Source: a virus. Taken from it: DNA of 64,000 nt. The notes under the pieces were generated by a model. That model saw only the letters and a program-made list of their open reading frames with translations, had not been told where the DNA came from and did no database searches. The stretch spans positions 1 through 64,000 of the IMG/VR virus record IMGVR_UViG_3300043410_000857; one strand, given 5' to 3'. A program made the translations under genes and the position numbers. Below, piece by piece: positions 48,260 through 57,778 of this stretch (its first letter is position 1; every line of letters starts with the position of its first letter).

Positions 48260-49494
48260 TATGCTGTGTAGCTTCCTGAACCAGAAGTAAATTTAATAAT
48301 TGTATTGCTACCTGATGTTGTAATTGTAGGAGAGCCTGTTGTAGTACCAGTATAGTTTGCAGTAGGTACGGATAAAATAACTACGCCTGAACCGCCAGTA
48401 GAACCTGTACCTCCTCCAGAACCACCACCGCCACCACCAGTATTAGCAGTTCCTGCAGAACCTGTACCACCTTGTGAACCTGTACCACCACCTCCACTAC
48501 CACCAGTACCTTGTGGGTTTACGTTAGATGCTCCGCCACCTCCGCCTGCATAGAAAGCAGGTGTACCTGTAATTGAAGAAGCTGATCCAACTCCACCAGA
48601 AGCACCACCAGATGAAGGACCATTAGATCCAACTCCACCTGCACCGCCTCCGCCACCACTAGCAAAAGAAGGAGAACCTGGATAACCTGTACCACCTGCA
48701 AAACCTTGACCTGGAGTACCAGATCCACCAGCAGTACCACCGTTTTGACCAGATCCACCACCGCCTGATCCTCCAGAAGCACCACCACTATTAGCACCAC
48801 CAGCACCTCCACCTACTGCAGTTGTAACTCCAGTTAAAGTTGAAGAACCACCTGCACTAGCTGCAGCACCTCCGCCACCTACAGTGACTGAATAAGTTGT
48901 TCCTGCTGTTGCAGAAAATGAACCAGATACTAATCCACCAGCGCCACCAGCACCACCAACCCAAAAGTTACCTCCTTGACCACCGCCACCGCCGCCTGCT
49001 ACGGATAAATATGTAATTGTGTATTGAACAGGAGAAGGGTTTCCTGAAGAGTAAACATCGGAATAATATAACCAACCTTGAGTTGAGTCTACATAAACTA
49101 AATTTACGCAAGTACGGTTTGTACTAATTATGCCTGTACCTGTAGAACCTTGTAATTTATTACCATTTGGATTAACTGTAATATTATTTGTAGCTGCCGT
49201 TCCTGCATAGTCAAGAATAGAAATAATTTGCCCTGCTGTAGGAGATGCTGGAAGTGTTACAGATAATGTACCAGACGTCGTATTCATTGGGTAGCCTGTA
49301 CCTGCTACTGCTGGGTTCACACTTGATGTTTGCACTGTGGTCCAGTTGACAGTATTAGGTATGTTTGATGTTGACGCTGTTGTGATAATCGTACCTGTAG
49401 CTGCTGGCAGTGTGATGGTATTAGAGCCCGCTATTGCTGGCACTGTCAGTGTTAAGGTACCTGATGTATCTCCGTTAAGTAAAATGCTTGACAT
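48259..49494 (-). CDS. Glycine-rich adhesin-like tail protein, paralogue 4
   Basis: 411 residues; N-terminal module like paralogue 3 (VTLPASPTAGQIISILDYAG, YVDSTQGWLY), Gly-rich domain from about 165, conserved C-terminal end with SGSGSYTA. Shares one base with the next gene (TAATG). Confidence 0.78.
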   Translation of the reverse strand: MSSILLNGDTSGTLTLTVPAIAGSNTITLPAATGTIITTASTSNIPNTVNWTTVQTSSVNPAVAGTGYPMNTTSGTLSVTLPASPTAGQIISILDYAGTAATNNITVNPNGNKLQGSTGTGIISTNRTCVNLVYVDSTQGWLYYSDVYSSGNPSPVQYTITYLSVAGGGGGGQGGNFWVGGAGGAGGLVSGSFSATAGTTYSVTVGGGGAAASAGGSSTLTGVTTAVGGGAGGANSGGASGGSGGGGSGQNGGTAGGSGTPGQGFAGGTGYPGSPSFASGGGGGAGGVGSNGPSSGGASGGVGSASSITGTPAFYAGGGGGASNVNPQGTGGSGGGGTGSQGGTGSAGTANTGGGGGGSGGGTGSTGGSGVVILSVPTANYTGTTTGSPTITTSGSNTIIKFTSGSGSYTA

Positions 49495-49503
49495 AGTTTA
49501 TCC

Positions 49504-50634
49504 TTAAGCTGTGTATGTACCTGAACCAGAGGTCCACTTGATAATTGTATTAGAACCTGATGTAGTAATTGTTGGGCTACCTGTTGTAGTACCTGAGTAT
49601 ACTGCAGTAGGTACTGAAAGAATAACTACACCTGAACCGCCATTACCTCCTGGTCCATCTCCTGGGTTACTAAATGCACCGCCACCACCGCCGCCACCAG
49701 TGTTTGCAGTTCCTGCAGTTCCTGCATTTGATGGTCCAGATCCCCCTGCACCACCTCCGCTAGACGCTGTTCCTCCAGCTGTACTTAATGGCGCTCTTAT
49801 GTCTCCACCTCCGCCACCACCTCCAGCATAACCAACAGGTGTGCCAGTAATAGAGTTAGAAGTTCCTGTTCCACCCGCACCAGCTGGTGCTACTAAACCT
49901 CCAGGAGCAGCATTAGTTCCGTTACTTGATGCTCCACCGCCTCCAGCACCTAAACCATATGTACTATAGTTAGTACTAAATCCACCACTATTACCTTGTC
50001 CAGGAGTTCCTGCATATCCTGAGTATGTACCGAATCCACCACTTGCTCCACCTCCAGAACCTCCAGTAGCTCCAGCAGCACCAAATGATGTTCCAGCACC
50101 TCCACCTACTGCGGTAGTAGCGCCTGTAAATGTTGAGTTTGATCCAGAAGAAGATGCAGCATTTCTACTTGTTGCTCCAGAACCACCAGCTCCAACGACA
50201 GCTGTATAAACAGTTCCTGATCCTAAATTTATAGTAAATGATCCAGTAATATAACCACCAGCGCCGCCACCTCCGCCTTGTGTTGATCCTCCACCAGCGC
50301 CTCCAGCAACGACTAAATAAGTTGCTGTACCAGATGCACCTGAAGTACCAGCATTAGCCCATGATGAATATGTAGCATTGTAAACTTCAATTTGATTAGT
50401 TGTTGTATTGTATCCAGTTGTACCTGTTGGAGGTGTTGAAGGACGTGTACCTGTAGTCCATGTAGGAAGATTTAATTGACCAGAAGCTGATAATGCACCA
50501 GTAATTGTAAGTCCAGTAGAAGTTAAAGTAGCTACTGTAGATCCATTTGATTGAAGTCCTATTTGTCCTGATGAGTCACCCGTTGTGACTATACCACCAG
50601 CTCCTGTTGTGATTGCATTTATCGTTGATGCCAT
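49504..50634 (-). CDS. Glycine-rich adhesin-like tail protein, paralogue 5
   Basis: 376 residues. A third kind of N-terminus (TTGAGGIVTTGDSSGQIGL, then RPSTPPTGTTGYNT...IEVYNATYSSW), a Gly-rich domain from about 108 and the shared C-terminal end. It has features of both other N-terminal types, so it may be the parent or a recombinant. Confidence 0.78.
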   Translation of the reverse strand: MASTINAITTGAGGIVTTGDSSGQIGLQSNGSTVATLTSTGLTITGALSASGQLNLPTWTTGTRPSTPPTGTTGYNTTTNQIEVYNATYSSWANAGTSGASGTATYLVVAGGAGGGSTQGGGGGAGGYITGSFTINLGSGTVYTAVVGAGGSGATSRNAASSSGSNSTFTGATTAVGGGAGTSFGAAGATGGSGGGASGGFGTYSGYAGTPGQGNSGGFSTNYSTYGLGAGGGGASSNGTNAAPGGLVAPAGAGGTGTSNSITGTPVGYAGGGGGGGDIRAPLSTAGGTASSGGGAGGSGPSNAGTAGTANTGGGGGGGAFSNPGDGPGGNGGSGVVILSVPTAVYSGTTTGSPTITTSGSNTIIKWTSGSGTYTA

Positions 50635-50647
50635 TGTGTTCTCCTAA

Positions 50648-51616
50648 TTATAATACTAACCAAGTACTGTCAGTTGGCACTGTGACAGAGATACCTGAGT
50701 TGATTGTGATTGGGCCAACGCTTGATGCATTGTAGCCAGTTGAAATAGATTGGTTTTCTGTAATTGTATATGCATTTTGCCATAGACCTGTATCAGTTTT
50801 ATTACCGCCACCTAATGGACCCCAAGAGGTACCATCGTAACCTTCAAATTTATTTGTCGTTGTGTTAAATCTTACCATACCTGCAGTCGGTGTGCCAGGT
50901 TCTTCTGCGGTAGTACCTGTTGGTAGAGTGATAGATCCTGTACCACTAAATATTAAGTTATTAGGTATAACCGCTGTACCTGCATTGAAGGTAACTGTGT
51001 CAGATGAAGCATCGCCTAGTGTTACATTACCTGTTGTTTGTAATGTTGTAAATTTACCAGTATTAGCAGTTGTAGCGCCAATAGAACCGTTTAAAGCACC
51101 ACCTGTAGAATTTAATGTAGTAAATCCACCTGTTGACGGAGTGATAGAACCTATAGGTGTATTCTCAATATCCCCGCCTAATATATACGCAGCACTTGAT
51201 AGAATCTCACCTTCAAAGAAACTTAGTGTGGATTTAATACCAGCGCCTGTACTAAATACTTGGCCTGTAGTTCCTGCTGGAATGGTATAAGTTGTACCAG
51301 TTGAATTTTTAACAGTAACATCGTCTGCTAATTCATTAGCAACTAAATAGAATTTTTCAATATCTGGCACGGTTAAATTACGAGCACCACCAGAAGTACC
51401 AGTAAGTCTTAGTCTTAAATTACGAGCAGTTTGAGAACCATTAGTATTAGTGAGGGTTAGCGTTACATCAGCACTTGAAAAAGATACGTCAGCTGAGCCT
51501 GTAATAGCTTCTTCAATCGCTGTACCTAAATTGGTATTCGTAGTCGTACCCCAGGTACCAGACTGATCGCCTGTCCCGATGAGCTCTATTTTTAGGTTTG
51601 AATAGGTGCTTGCCAT
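50648..51616 (-). CDS. Tail fibre protein (322 aa)
   Basis: N-terminal STYSNLKIELIGTGDQSGTWG followed by NTNLGTAIEEAI is the familiar start of phage fibre/attachment proteins. The middle is a beta-helix-like series (TTANTGKFTTLQTTGNVTL), and the C-terminus ends in VTVPTDSTWLVL, a terminal motif also present in the other long fibre (SRWLVL). Likely base of the fibre complex. Confidence 0.82.
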   Translation of the reverse strand: MASTYSNLKIELIGTGDQSGTWGTTTNTNLGTAIEEAITGSADVSFSSADVTLTLTNTNGSQTARNLRLRLTGTSGGARNLTVPDIEKFYLVANELADDVTVKNSTGTTYTIPAGTTGQVFSTGAGIKSTLSFFEGEILSSAAYILGGDIENTPIGSITPSTGGFTTLNSTGGALNGSIGATTANTGKFTTLQTTGNVTLGDASSDTVTFNAGTAVIPNNLIFSGTGSITLPTGTTAEEPGTPTAGMVRFNTTTNKFEGYDGTSWGPLGGGNKTDTGLWQNAYTITENQSISTGYNASSVGPITINSGISVTVPTDSTWLVL

Positions 51617-51648
51617 AAATCGTCCTTTTTATATTTCCGTATTATACC

Positions 51649-52617
51649 TTAACTACAAGGTTGTTTTGTATCAATATCGTTCCAACTTGGTGTTTGAGCA
51701 TCGTTTACATCTACCCATACGCCAGTAGGTGTTGTTATTCCTGTCCATCCAGCAGACTGACTATCGTCGACTTTAAACCAGCCGTTATAGCATAATGAAT
51801 CTACTAAAGTTATAGCTTCTGCTACAGTAGGGTTAAAATTAGCTACTACTACATAAGTATCTGTAATACCTACATTATCGACAATTGTTACATTATAAGC
51901 AAAAGATGCGTTTGTATCGTCTGTATAAGTAGCTGATTCGTCAACCTCAACATAGAATACAAATCCTGCTTCATAAACATCTGATAAAGTAATCGTATCA
52001 TCAATTACATCATAATAATCAGCATTACCTATTTCTTCATCTGTAAATGTAGCACTTTCATCAATAGCGCCTACAAAGTCAGCTTGAGCATCTTCAGTAT
52101 CTGTAAATGTAATTGCTTCAGCTTCTATTCCTGCAAAGTCAGCTTGTGCTGCTTCTGTTGTAGTTAATGTTATTGTTTCTTCGTCTAATCCTACAAAGCC
52201 AGCATTAGCATTCTCAGTTGTATCTAATGTAGAAGTTTCATCGGTTTCAGCTGTAAATTTAACTAAAGTTGATACAACTTCGCTTAGTGGGAATAATTCC
52301 GCTACACTAGCACTTGTATCCCAAGCACCATACTCTTCTGTAGTAAGCGCTAAACTTTCATCATTTGCAGCATATGTATTCCAAGTAGCTGTAGTTTCTG
52401 CATCAATATTAACTGAATCATCAGTAGCTACAAAGAAATTAAAATTAGATGGAGAATCATCATTAACTGTAAATGCCTCATCAACTTGCCCAGCATAATC
52501 AACTTTAGATATAGCATATATATCACTTAAACTATAACTTTCAGTTACTGCTACATCATACTTTGTTCCACCTAGTGAAGCAAAAGGTGCTTGAGCAAAG
52601 GTCGATAAACCAAACAT
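51649..52617 (-). CDS. Acidic tandem-repeat virion protein (322 aa)
   Basis: About residues 85-270 consist of ten or so imperfect 20-residue repeats of the type DE(S/A)-T-x-T-D-x-E-x-A-x-A-D-F-x-G, very rich in Asp, Glu and Thr and nearly free of Lys/Arg. The DNA shows the matching 60-base period. The C-terminus (SAGWTGITTPTGVWVDVNDAQTPSW) is like fibre tips. Probably a fibre spacer of variable length; calcium binding is conceivable given the acidic loops. Confidence 0.7.
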   Translation of the reverse strand: MFGLSTFAQAPFASLGGTKYDVAVTESYSLSDIYAISKVDYAGQVDEAFTVNDDSPSNFNFFVATDDSVNIDAETTATWNTYAANDESLALTTEEYGAWDTSASVAELFPLSEVVSTLVKFTAETDETSTLDTTENANAGFVGLDEETITLTTTEAAQADFAGIEAEAITFTDTEDAQADFVGAIDESATFTDEEIGNADYYDVIDDTITLSDVYEAGFVFYVEVDESATYTDDTNASFAYNVTIVDNVGITDTYVVVANFNPTVAEAITLVDSLCYNGWFKVDDSQSAGWTGITTPTGVWVDVNDAQTPSWNDIDTKQPCS

Positions 52618-52618
52618 G

Positions 52619-54292
52619 TTACAACACCAACCAACGAGATCCTGAAGGTATTGTTACCGCTGCACCAGAAGCTACAGTCATAGGGCCAGCTGCAATTGCG
52701 TTAGATCCCGCAGGTATAGAATAGCTTGTTGATACAGTTGAACTATGAACTAACATACCATTTGAAGCTACAATTTCAGGTGCCGCTAAAGCACCAGTCG
52801 ATGGTGTGAAGTTTAACTTAGTACTTGTAACACTAAGACCTGATACAGATCCAGATGTAGCACTTGTAAATGTTGGGTAAATTGCTGTAGCAGTAGATGT
52901 ATCATTAGTAATCGTAACACCAGAAGATGAAGCTACCCAAGAAGCTGTTGTACCATTAGAAGTTAATACATAACCATTAGCACCTATACCTAATCTTGTA
53001 GCGCTATTAGTACCATTACCTAATATTAAATCACCTGTAGTTGTAATAGGGCTTAATGCATTAAATGCGGCAGACGCTGTAGTTTGTCCTGTACCGCCAT
53101 AACCTATTGCTAAAGTTCCTGCTACTGTAACCGCACCTTGTGTTGCTGTTGATGGTGTTAACCCTGTAGAACCAAAACTAATTGATGTGACACCAACGCT
53201 TGTAGCCGCAGTCCATTGAGGACCTGAACCTGATGACGTTAAAACATATCCATTGGTACCAATACCTAGTTTAGATAATGTTGAAGTGCCGGATGCATAT
53301 AACAAGTCACCAGTTGTATAAGAACTATTTCCTGTACCACCAGCTGAAGCTGGAAGTGTTCCACTTGTTAAAGCAGAAGTTGATGTTGCATATAAAGCTC
53401 CACCAGAAGTAAATGATGTTAGCCCTGTACCACCATAACCTGTAGCAATTGTTGTACCTTGCCATGTAGCATTAGATACTATAGCTCCGCCTAAATCAGC
53501 AGATAATGTACCCCAATTAACTTCACTAGGTAATGAGCCAAATCTACCCCATACACCATTTGATGTACTAGATGATTCTAAGAATACAGTAGCATAACCG
53601 CCTGCAGCAACAGTATCAATCGCACCACTACCATTATTAACTATGTATAAATTACCACTAGAATCATTATCAAATAAAAATGATGTGCCAACAGTTAACG
53701 TAGTAGCATCAGGTAATTGAAAGGTTTGAGTAGTAGATCCTGTTAATCTTTGGAAATAAGTAGACGCCGCAGTAAGAACTGTTGTACCAGCAGCTGAAAC
53801 AGTAGAAGTCCAACCAGGAATAGTATTGTTATATACAATGTTAGCATTACTGTCTCGTAATACTACAGAATTAGCTCCTGATGAAGTCGTTACACCTGTA
53901 CCGCCATAAGAAACACCAACCGTAGTTCCTTGCCAAGTGCCAGACGCAATGGTACCTAAAGGAGTAACATTACCAGAGCTATCTAGGTTAACCGACTTTT
54001 CAGCGGGGTATGTAAGAAAGACTTGAGCTAATCCACCAGACAATGTAATAGGAGAAGTATTACCTGATGAGTTAGATAGAACAGTAGTACGGGCTAGTGT
54101 AGGACCAGAAGTTGAATATGTACCAATACCTACTTCCCAGTTAGCACCATCTGTAATAGTGTAATAGGTAGTATTGCCATTTCCAACAACAGCAAACGAT
54201 TGGAATCCGCTAACTGCACCGAGTAAGGTTACTGAACCTGTACCCGATGTAGTCGTGGTTTCCTGGACACGATCATAGACCACTAGAGCCAT
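52619..54292 (-). CDS. Tail fibre protein (557 aa)
   Basis: A 557-residue fibre. It starts with LVVYDRVQETTTTSGTGSVT, common in marine phage fibres, then repeated GGTG motifs (VSYGGTGVTTS, TGYGGTGLTSF, IGYGGTGQTT) that mark triple beta-helix shafts, and ends in VTIPSGSRWLVL. Ser/Thr/Gly-rich throughout. Long shaft-type fibre, presumably carrying or accompanying the adhesins. Confidence 0.83.
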   Translation of the reverse strand: MALVVYDRVQETTTTSGTGSVTLLGAVSGFQSFAVVGNGNTTYYTITDGANWEVGIGTYSTSGPTLARTTVLSNSSGNTSPITLSGGLAQVFLTYPAEKSVNLDSSGNVTPLGTIASGTWQGTTVGVSYGGTGVTTSSGANSVVLRDSNANIVYNNTIPGWTSTVSAAGTTVLTAASTYFQRLTGSTTQTFQLPDATTLTVGTSFLFDNDSSGNLYIVNNGSGAIDTVAAGGYATVFLESSSTSNGVWGRFGSLPSEVNWGTLSADLGGAIVSNATWQGTTIATGYGGTGLTSFTSGGALYATSTSALTSGTLPASAGGTGNSSYTTGDLLYASGTSTLSKLGIGTNGYVLTSSGSGPQWTAATSVGVTSISFGSTGLTPSTATQGAVTVAGTLAIGYGGTGQTTASAAFNALSPITTTGDLILGNGTNSATRLGIGANGYVLTSNGTTASWVASSSGVTITNDTSTATAIYPTFTSATSGSVSGLSVTSTKLNFTPSTGALAAPEIVASNGMLVHSSTVSTSYSIPAGSNAIAAGPMTVASGAAVTIPSGSRWLVL

Positions 54293-54302
54293 TTAGGACT
54301 CC

Positions 54303-54899
54303 TTAGCCTGCAGCTGATAAAGTATATGTTACGTTAATTGTATCGCCAGATGTTACAGTTTTAGATCCAGCAGTAAAGTTACCTGCAGAGAACAATGTAC
54401 CTGTCGTATTATCAATAGATGATGAACCACCAACATTAATAAATGCACCTGTTACAGTGCCAGAACCTGTCATTGAAAATACTACGGCAGTTGCTGTAGA
54501 TAATACTGATGGGTTAGCATTCGTAGCTGCACTAAATGATGGTGTTTTTCTATTGCCTGAATATGTAGGTGCGTGTGCTGATCCTGCTTCATACCATCCT
54601 GCATGAGATGCTTGTGTATCTGTATATGCTGGTGTTGAAGTACTAGAACCATTATTAGTCATAAGACCCATAACAACTGCACCGCCACCTGTGTTAGCAA
54701 AGTATGAATCTAGTAAGTTTTCACGGCCTACATTTGTTGTTAAATTGTCAAAGCCATCAGTCCATTTGATATTGCCATTTTTATCATAGCAAGTAAATGT
54801 GTAATGACCTTCAAGACCAACTTGATCAGCTGACCCTGCGTTTCTTGTCACGGATGCGTCTACTGAATCACCCATTCCAAATTTGTCTATATTGCTCAT
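54303..54899 (-). CDS. Structural protein (198 aa)
   Basis: Beta-rich protein with FGMGDSVDASVTRNAG, FDNLTTNVGRENLLDSYF and a C-terminal TSGDTINVTYTLSAAG. This pattern occurs in small tail or neck proteins of marine phages. Role inferred from its place beside fibres. Confidence 0.72.
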   Translation of the reverse strand: MSNIDKFGMGDSVDASVTRNAGSADQVGLEGHYTFTCYDKNGNIKWTDGFDNLTTNVGRENLLDSYFANTGGGAVVMGLMTNNGSSTSTPAYTDTQASHAGWYEAGSAHAPTYSGNRKTPSFSAATNANPSVLSTATAVVFSMTGSGTVTGAFINVGGSSSIDNTTGTLFSAGNFTAGSKTVTSGDTINVTYTLSAAG

Positions 54900-54909
54900 A
54901 ATTACTCCT

Positions 54910-55335
54910 TTAGTTAATTCTTAATACAGCAGTGGTTGAAGTTGCTGTAGGAAATTGGATTGTAAAAGTGGATGTCGCTACCTTTTCTCCACCAAAATTT
55001 AATACTGCGACTGATGCATTTGTAGTGCTATTATATATCAAAGCGCCAGCAGCGGTAAAATTTGCAGGACTCCATGTCACATTAGCGAACGTCACATAGG
55101 CTGTATTATTACTTGTATCACTACCAATCGTAGGAGTTAAAACTTTACCCCCAGCAACATAGCCTGTACCCGTAATTTCATGGTCTGTTGTATATGCAGT
55201 AGTTTCGCTATTAATAGTAGCCGTTGCATCATACAAAGCAATCTTATATGTATAAGGCGATGTGCCTGTAAAATTCTCTAGACCTTGTAATAAATTAAGT
55301 TTAAAGGTCGTGGTTTGTGCTTGTCCTAATATCAT
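54910..55335 (-). CDS. Structural protein (141 aa)
   Basis: Beta-rich; FKLNLLQGLENF...TYKIALYDATATI and FANVTWSPANFTAAGALIYN are typical of fibre-linked phage proteins. Overlaps the following adaptor gene by 4 bases. Confidence 0.72.
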   Translation of the reverse strand: MILGQAQTTTFKLNLLQGLENFTGTSPYTYKIALYDATATINSETTAYTTDHEITGTGYVAGGKVLTPTIGSDTSNNTAYVTFANVTWSPANFTAAGALIYNSTTNASVAVLNFGGEKVATSTFTIQFPTATSTTAVLRIN

Positions 55336-55976
55336 GTTCTAACTGGAACCCTAACTTGACCAGAACGATAAGCATCTTGTCTATTCTTACCATCACCAAG
55401 TTGAATTAATAATTGCATCGCATCATCATAACGTTTTTGATACTCAGTTATAACGTCTTGCTCACCCTTCATATAGGTATAAGCTTCTAATAATGAACCG
55501 TATAAAAGAACAGAACTAAAGTTATCACCTAACCAAGTTTGTCCTCCAGCCACTGTCGTAATTGACTCAGGATAATAAAAATAATGTAGTTCAACATTGT
55601 AACTAGCATCAGGTGTCGGGCCTACGATAAACGCAGAATTATCAAACACTGCATAATATTGAGGTTCACCATAAAAATCTGAATCCGTATCTGGAAACGA
55701 TTGTCTAATAAAGTTCACATCTTTATTTAATAAGTAATTATACTCGTTAGCAGCATTGATCACGGCTAAGCTAAACGTAGATAACCAATTAGTAGGTATC
55801 GCTAAATATTTATTACCTGCAGTTAATGTACCTGTTACATTCTTACGCAAAGCAGGAAGCTGCACTGAGTTATAGATACGTTGTTCTGCTTGGGTTATAA
55901 AAGTATTTATATCCGCTGTTTGAAACGTATTCTCAGTGTAGCTTTGTATCTCGTTAACTAGCTGTGTATAGTTCAT
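55332..55976 (-). CDS. Head-tail adaptor-like protein (214 aa)
   Basis: Helical start YTQLVNEIQSYTENTF...FITQAEQRIYNSVQLP, central NWLSTFSLAVI and late LLYGSLLEAYTYMKGEQDVITEYQKRYDDAM. These are shared with phage adaptor/neck proteins that sit below the portal. The order adaptor-connector-fibres is consistent. Confidence 0.75.
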   Translation of the reverse strand: MNYTQLVNEIQSYTENTFQTADINTFITQAEQRIYNSVQLPALRKNVTGTLTAGNKYLAIPTNWLSTFSLAVINAANEYNYLLNKDVNFIRQSFPDTDSDFYGEPQYYAVFDNSAFIVGPTPDASYNVELHYFYYPESITTVAGGQTWLGDNFSSVLLYGSLLEAYTYMKGEQDVITEYQKRYDDAMQLLIQLGDGKNRQDAYRSGQVRVPVRT

Positions 55977-55979
55977 TTA

Positions 55980-56195
55980 TTACGCCATAGGGCCACGAGC
56001 TTTAGTACCTTTTGTAGCTGCACCACAACCACGGATTGTAATACCGTCTGTTTTAATAGCACGAGCAGGATCGCCTACGCTTACACGTTGTACGCCTGTC
56101 TTTGGGCTAATCTGTTGTGACTTTAGTTTATTAGGATCTTCACTAAAATGAATATCTGCATTAGGTACATTTACGGGCTGTTTATATTCTGCCAT
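55980..56195 (-). CDS. Small basic late protein with RG-tail (71 aa)
   Basis: Polar protein ending in DGITIRGCGAATKGTKARG. The I-x-V/I-R-G tail recurs in two other small late proteins (58042-58299 and 58302-58730). Function unknown; co-transcribed with connectors. Confidence 0.7.
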   Translation of the reverse strand: MAEYKQPVNVPNADIHFSEDPNKLKSQQISPKTGVQRVSVGDPARAIKTDGITIRGCGAATKGTKARGPMA

Positions 56196-56200
56196 GTTAA

Positions 56201-56395
56201 TTATCCTTTTTTCTGTGCTGCGACTTTAGCTAAACCACGACCCATTTTTTTCATGTCAGCATTAGTTTTACCACCTTTGCTACCTGATTCTTTTGGACCA
56301 TTTTGAATAGCTACCTTAGCACCATCATCACCTAAATTACGACCTTTGGTTTTACCTTTTTTAGTAATACCGTCAGCTGCTGATCTATATGCCAT
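56201..56395 (-). CDS. Small Lys/Gly-rich late protein (64 aa)
   Basis: Lys- and Gly-rich, including KKGKTKGRNLGDDG and a basic C-terminus. Probably disordered and nucleic-acid binding. Part of a group of small basic proteins between capsid and tail genes. Confidence 0.7.
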   Translation of the reverse strand: MAYRSAADGITKKGKTKGRNLGDDGAKVAIQNGPKESGSKGGKTNADMKKMGRGLAKVAAQKKG

Positions 56396-56405
56396 ATACT
56401 TCTCC

Positions 56406-56837
56406 TTATGTTGTTGTTACTGTTACTGTGCCTACATTACCTATTGCAACTAGATCATTAGGCGTTAATCCAGCATCGTTTGCTCTTGAACCACCTACAG
56501 GATTCCATCCCCATTGAATAATTCTACTACCCAATAGTGGAACACCAGTTTGTAGTGGTGAAACTCCGGTACCTGCTTCTGCTTGTAATCCATCTAAACC
56601 AGACTGATAATAACTTGGGCTATCAGGTCTTGGATCGCGTATAGCTTGTGGATCATAAACTGGATATAGACCAAGACTTAATTGAGGTTGATCTGGTTCC
56701 CAGCAAGTTTTGCATACGAGTATATTAACATTTTTGGTCTTAATAACCAATCGTTTTAACTCGGTTAATTTATATCTAAAGTTACAGCGATCACACTGGG
56801 CAATCGCATTTTTACCACTAGCGTATTTGGTTCCCAT
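56406..56837 (-). CDS. Zinc-ribbon structural protein (143 aa)
   Basis: The N-terminal GKNAIAQCDRCNFRYKLTEL and LVCKTCWEPDQP (about residues 10-50) form a C-x2-C...C-x2-C zinc ribbon, then a Pro-rich stretch and a beta-rich end. Proteins of this type accompany podovirus connector genes. The role is probably in the neck. Confidence 0.75.
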   Translation of the reverse strand: MGTKYASGKNAIAQCDRCNFRYKLTELKRLVIKTKNVNILVCKTCWEPDQPQLSLGLYPVYDPQAIRDPRPDSPSYYQSGLDGLQAEAGTGVSPLQTGVPLLGSRIIQWGWNPVGGSRANDAGLTPNDLVAIGNVGTVTVTTT

Positions 56838-56839
56838 GA

Positions 56840-57778
56840 CTAGTTTCTATAATAGAACATATCTCTAGGTACGAAGCGAACTGATGCTTTTTCACGGTCT
56901 TCATCTGCAGCTAACTGGAATGACTCATCATAAGCTGCCTTTAACATCTGTATTCTTGGTTCTGCACCTGGTAATTTTAAACTTAAATAGTAAGCCAATC
57001 CTGCCACCATAGGTGGAATAAATCTAAACGGAATATCTTCAATCGTTAGACCATTACCTGCATCTTGAATACGTCTTAATCTGTAATATACAAATTGATA
57101 AAAGTTGCTTTGATCAGGCGCTGGCCATACATTCACTGTAGGTAAGTTTTGCACATAGATTTTAGCACCGATTGCATGTGACGCGATGGCCGTATTATTT
57201 ACAGCTCGGATACATCCAGTAATTGTGTTACCACTTATACCACCATATTGAATCGTTTCTTCGCCAATCTTAATAAAACCAAATTGAGCTAAGCCCACAG
57301 TTGAAGAAAGAGTTATAGTATCGTCTGCAGTTGTATCAGTAGCAGTTAAAGTTTCTGCTAATAAAAGATCCGTAGGACTTGTCATACCACTTTGTCTATT
57401 AATCCATACTTGGATAGGACGACCTGTAGCATTTTTATTAGGGATTGTAAGATACGTAGATTCAGAAATACGATTAATATTAATGTCTTGTTGAGTAGAA
57501 CCTGAACCTGTACGGGTTACCATATCTAATAAATCAATCGTATCCACAGGTAATGGATACATAATCTGACCTTGATTTAACGTGATTTGACCTGGTTCAA
57601 TGGTCCACATATTAATACCACGATTAGCCCATTCAGCTGTCATAATATTAAGTGAACGACGTGCAGTTCTTAAGTCGTACCCAGTACGTAACTCTTGACC
57701 ACAACGTTCAAACGCATCTTCAACTAAGTTATTTAAATCTAAGTTAAAGGTCGAGGTACCTGAAGTTAATTCAGCCAT
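56840..57778 (-). CDS. Head-tail connector (P22 gp4-like) with inserted beta domain
   Basis: 312 residues. N-terminal DLNNLVEDAFERCG, ELRTGYDLRTARRSLNIM and WANRGINMWTIE are typical of gp4-like connector proteins that extend the portal. Residues about 150-215 (TADDTITLSSTVGLAQFGFIKIG...IRAVNNTAIASHAIGAKIYV) look like an inserted beta domain also present in the protein at 38387-39127. The C-terminal helix (AYYLSLKLPGAEPRIQML) resumes the connector fold. Confidence 0.8.
   Translation of the reverse strand: MAELTSGTSTFNLDLNNLVEDAFERCGQELRTGYDLRTARRSLNIMTAEWANRGINMWTIEPGQITLNQGQIMYPLPVDTIDLLDMVTRTGSGSTQQDININRISESTYLTIPNKNATGRPIQVWINRQSGMTSPTDLLLAETLTATDTTADDTITLSSTVGLAQFGFIKIGEETIQYGGISGNTITGCIRAVNNTAIASHAIGAKIYVQNLPTVNVWPAPDQSNFYQFVYYRLRRIQDAGNGLTIEDIPFRFIPPMVAGLAYYLSLKLPGAEPRIQMLKAAYDESFQLAADEDREKASVRFVPRDMFYYRN

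Noticed and set aside
44685-50634. Diversity-generating retroelement acting on the adhesin genes
   Set aside because: No reverse transcriptase or template repeat is visible in the window.
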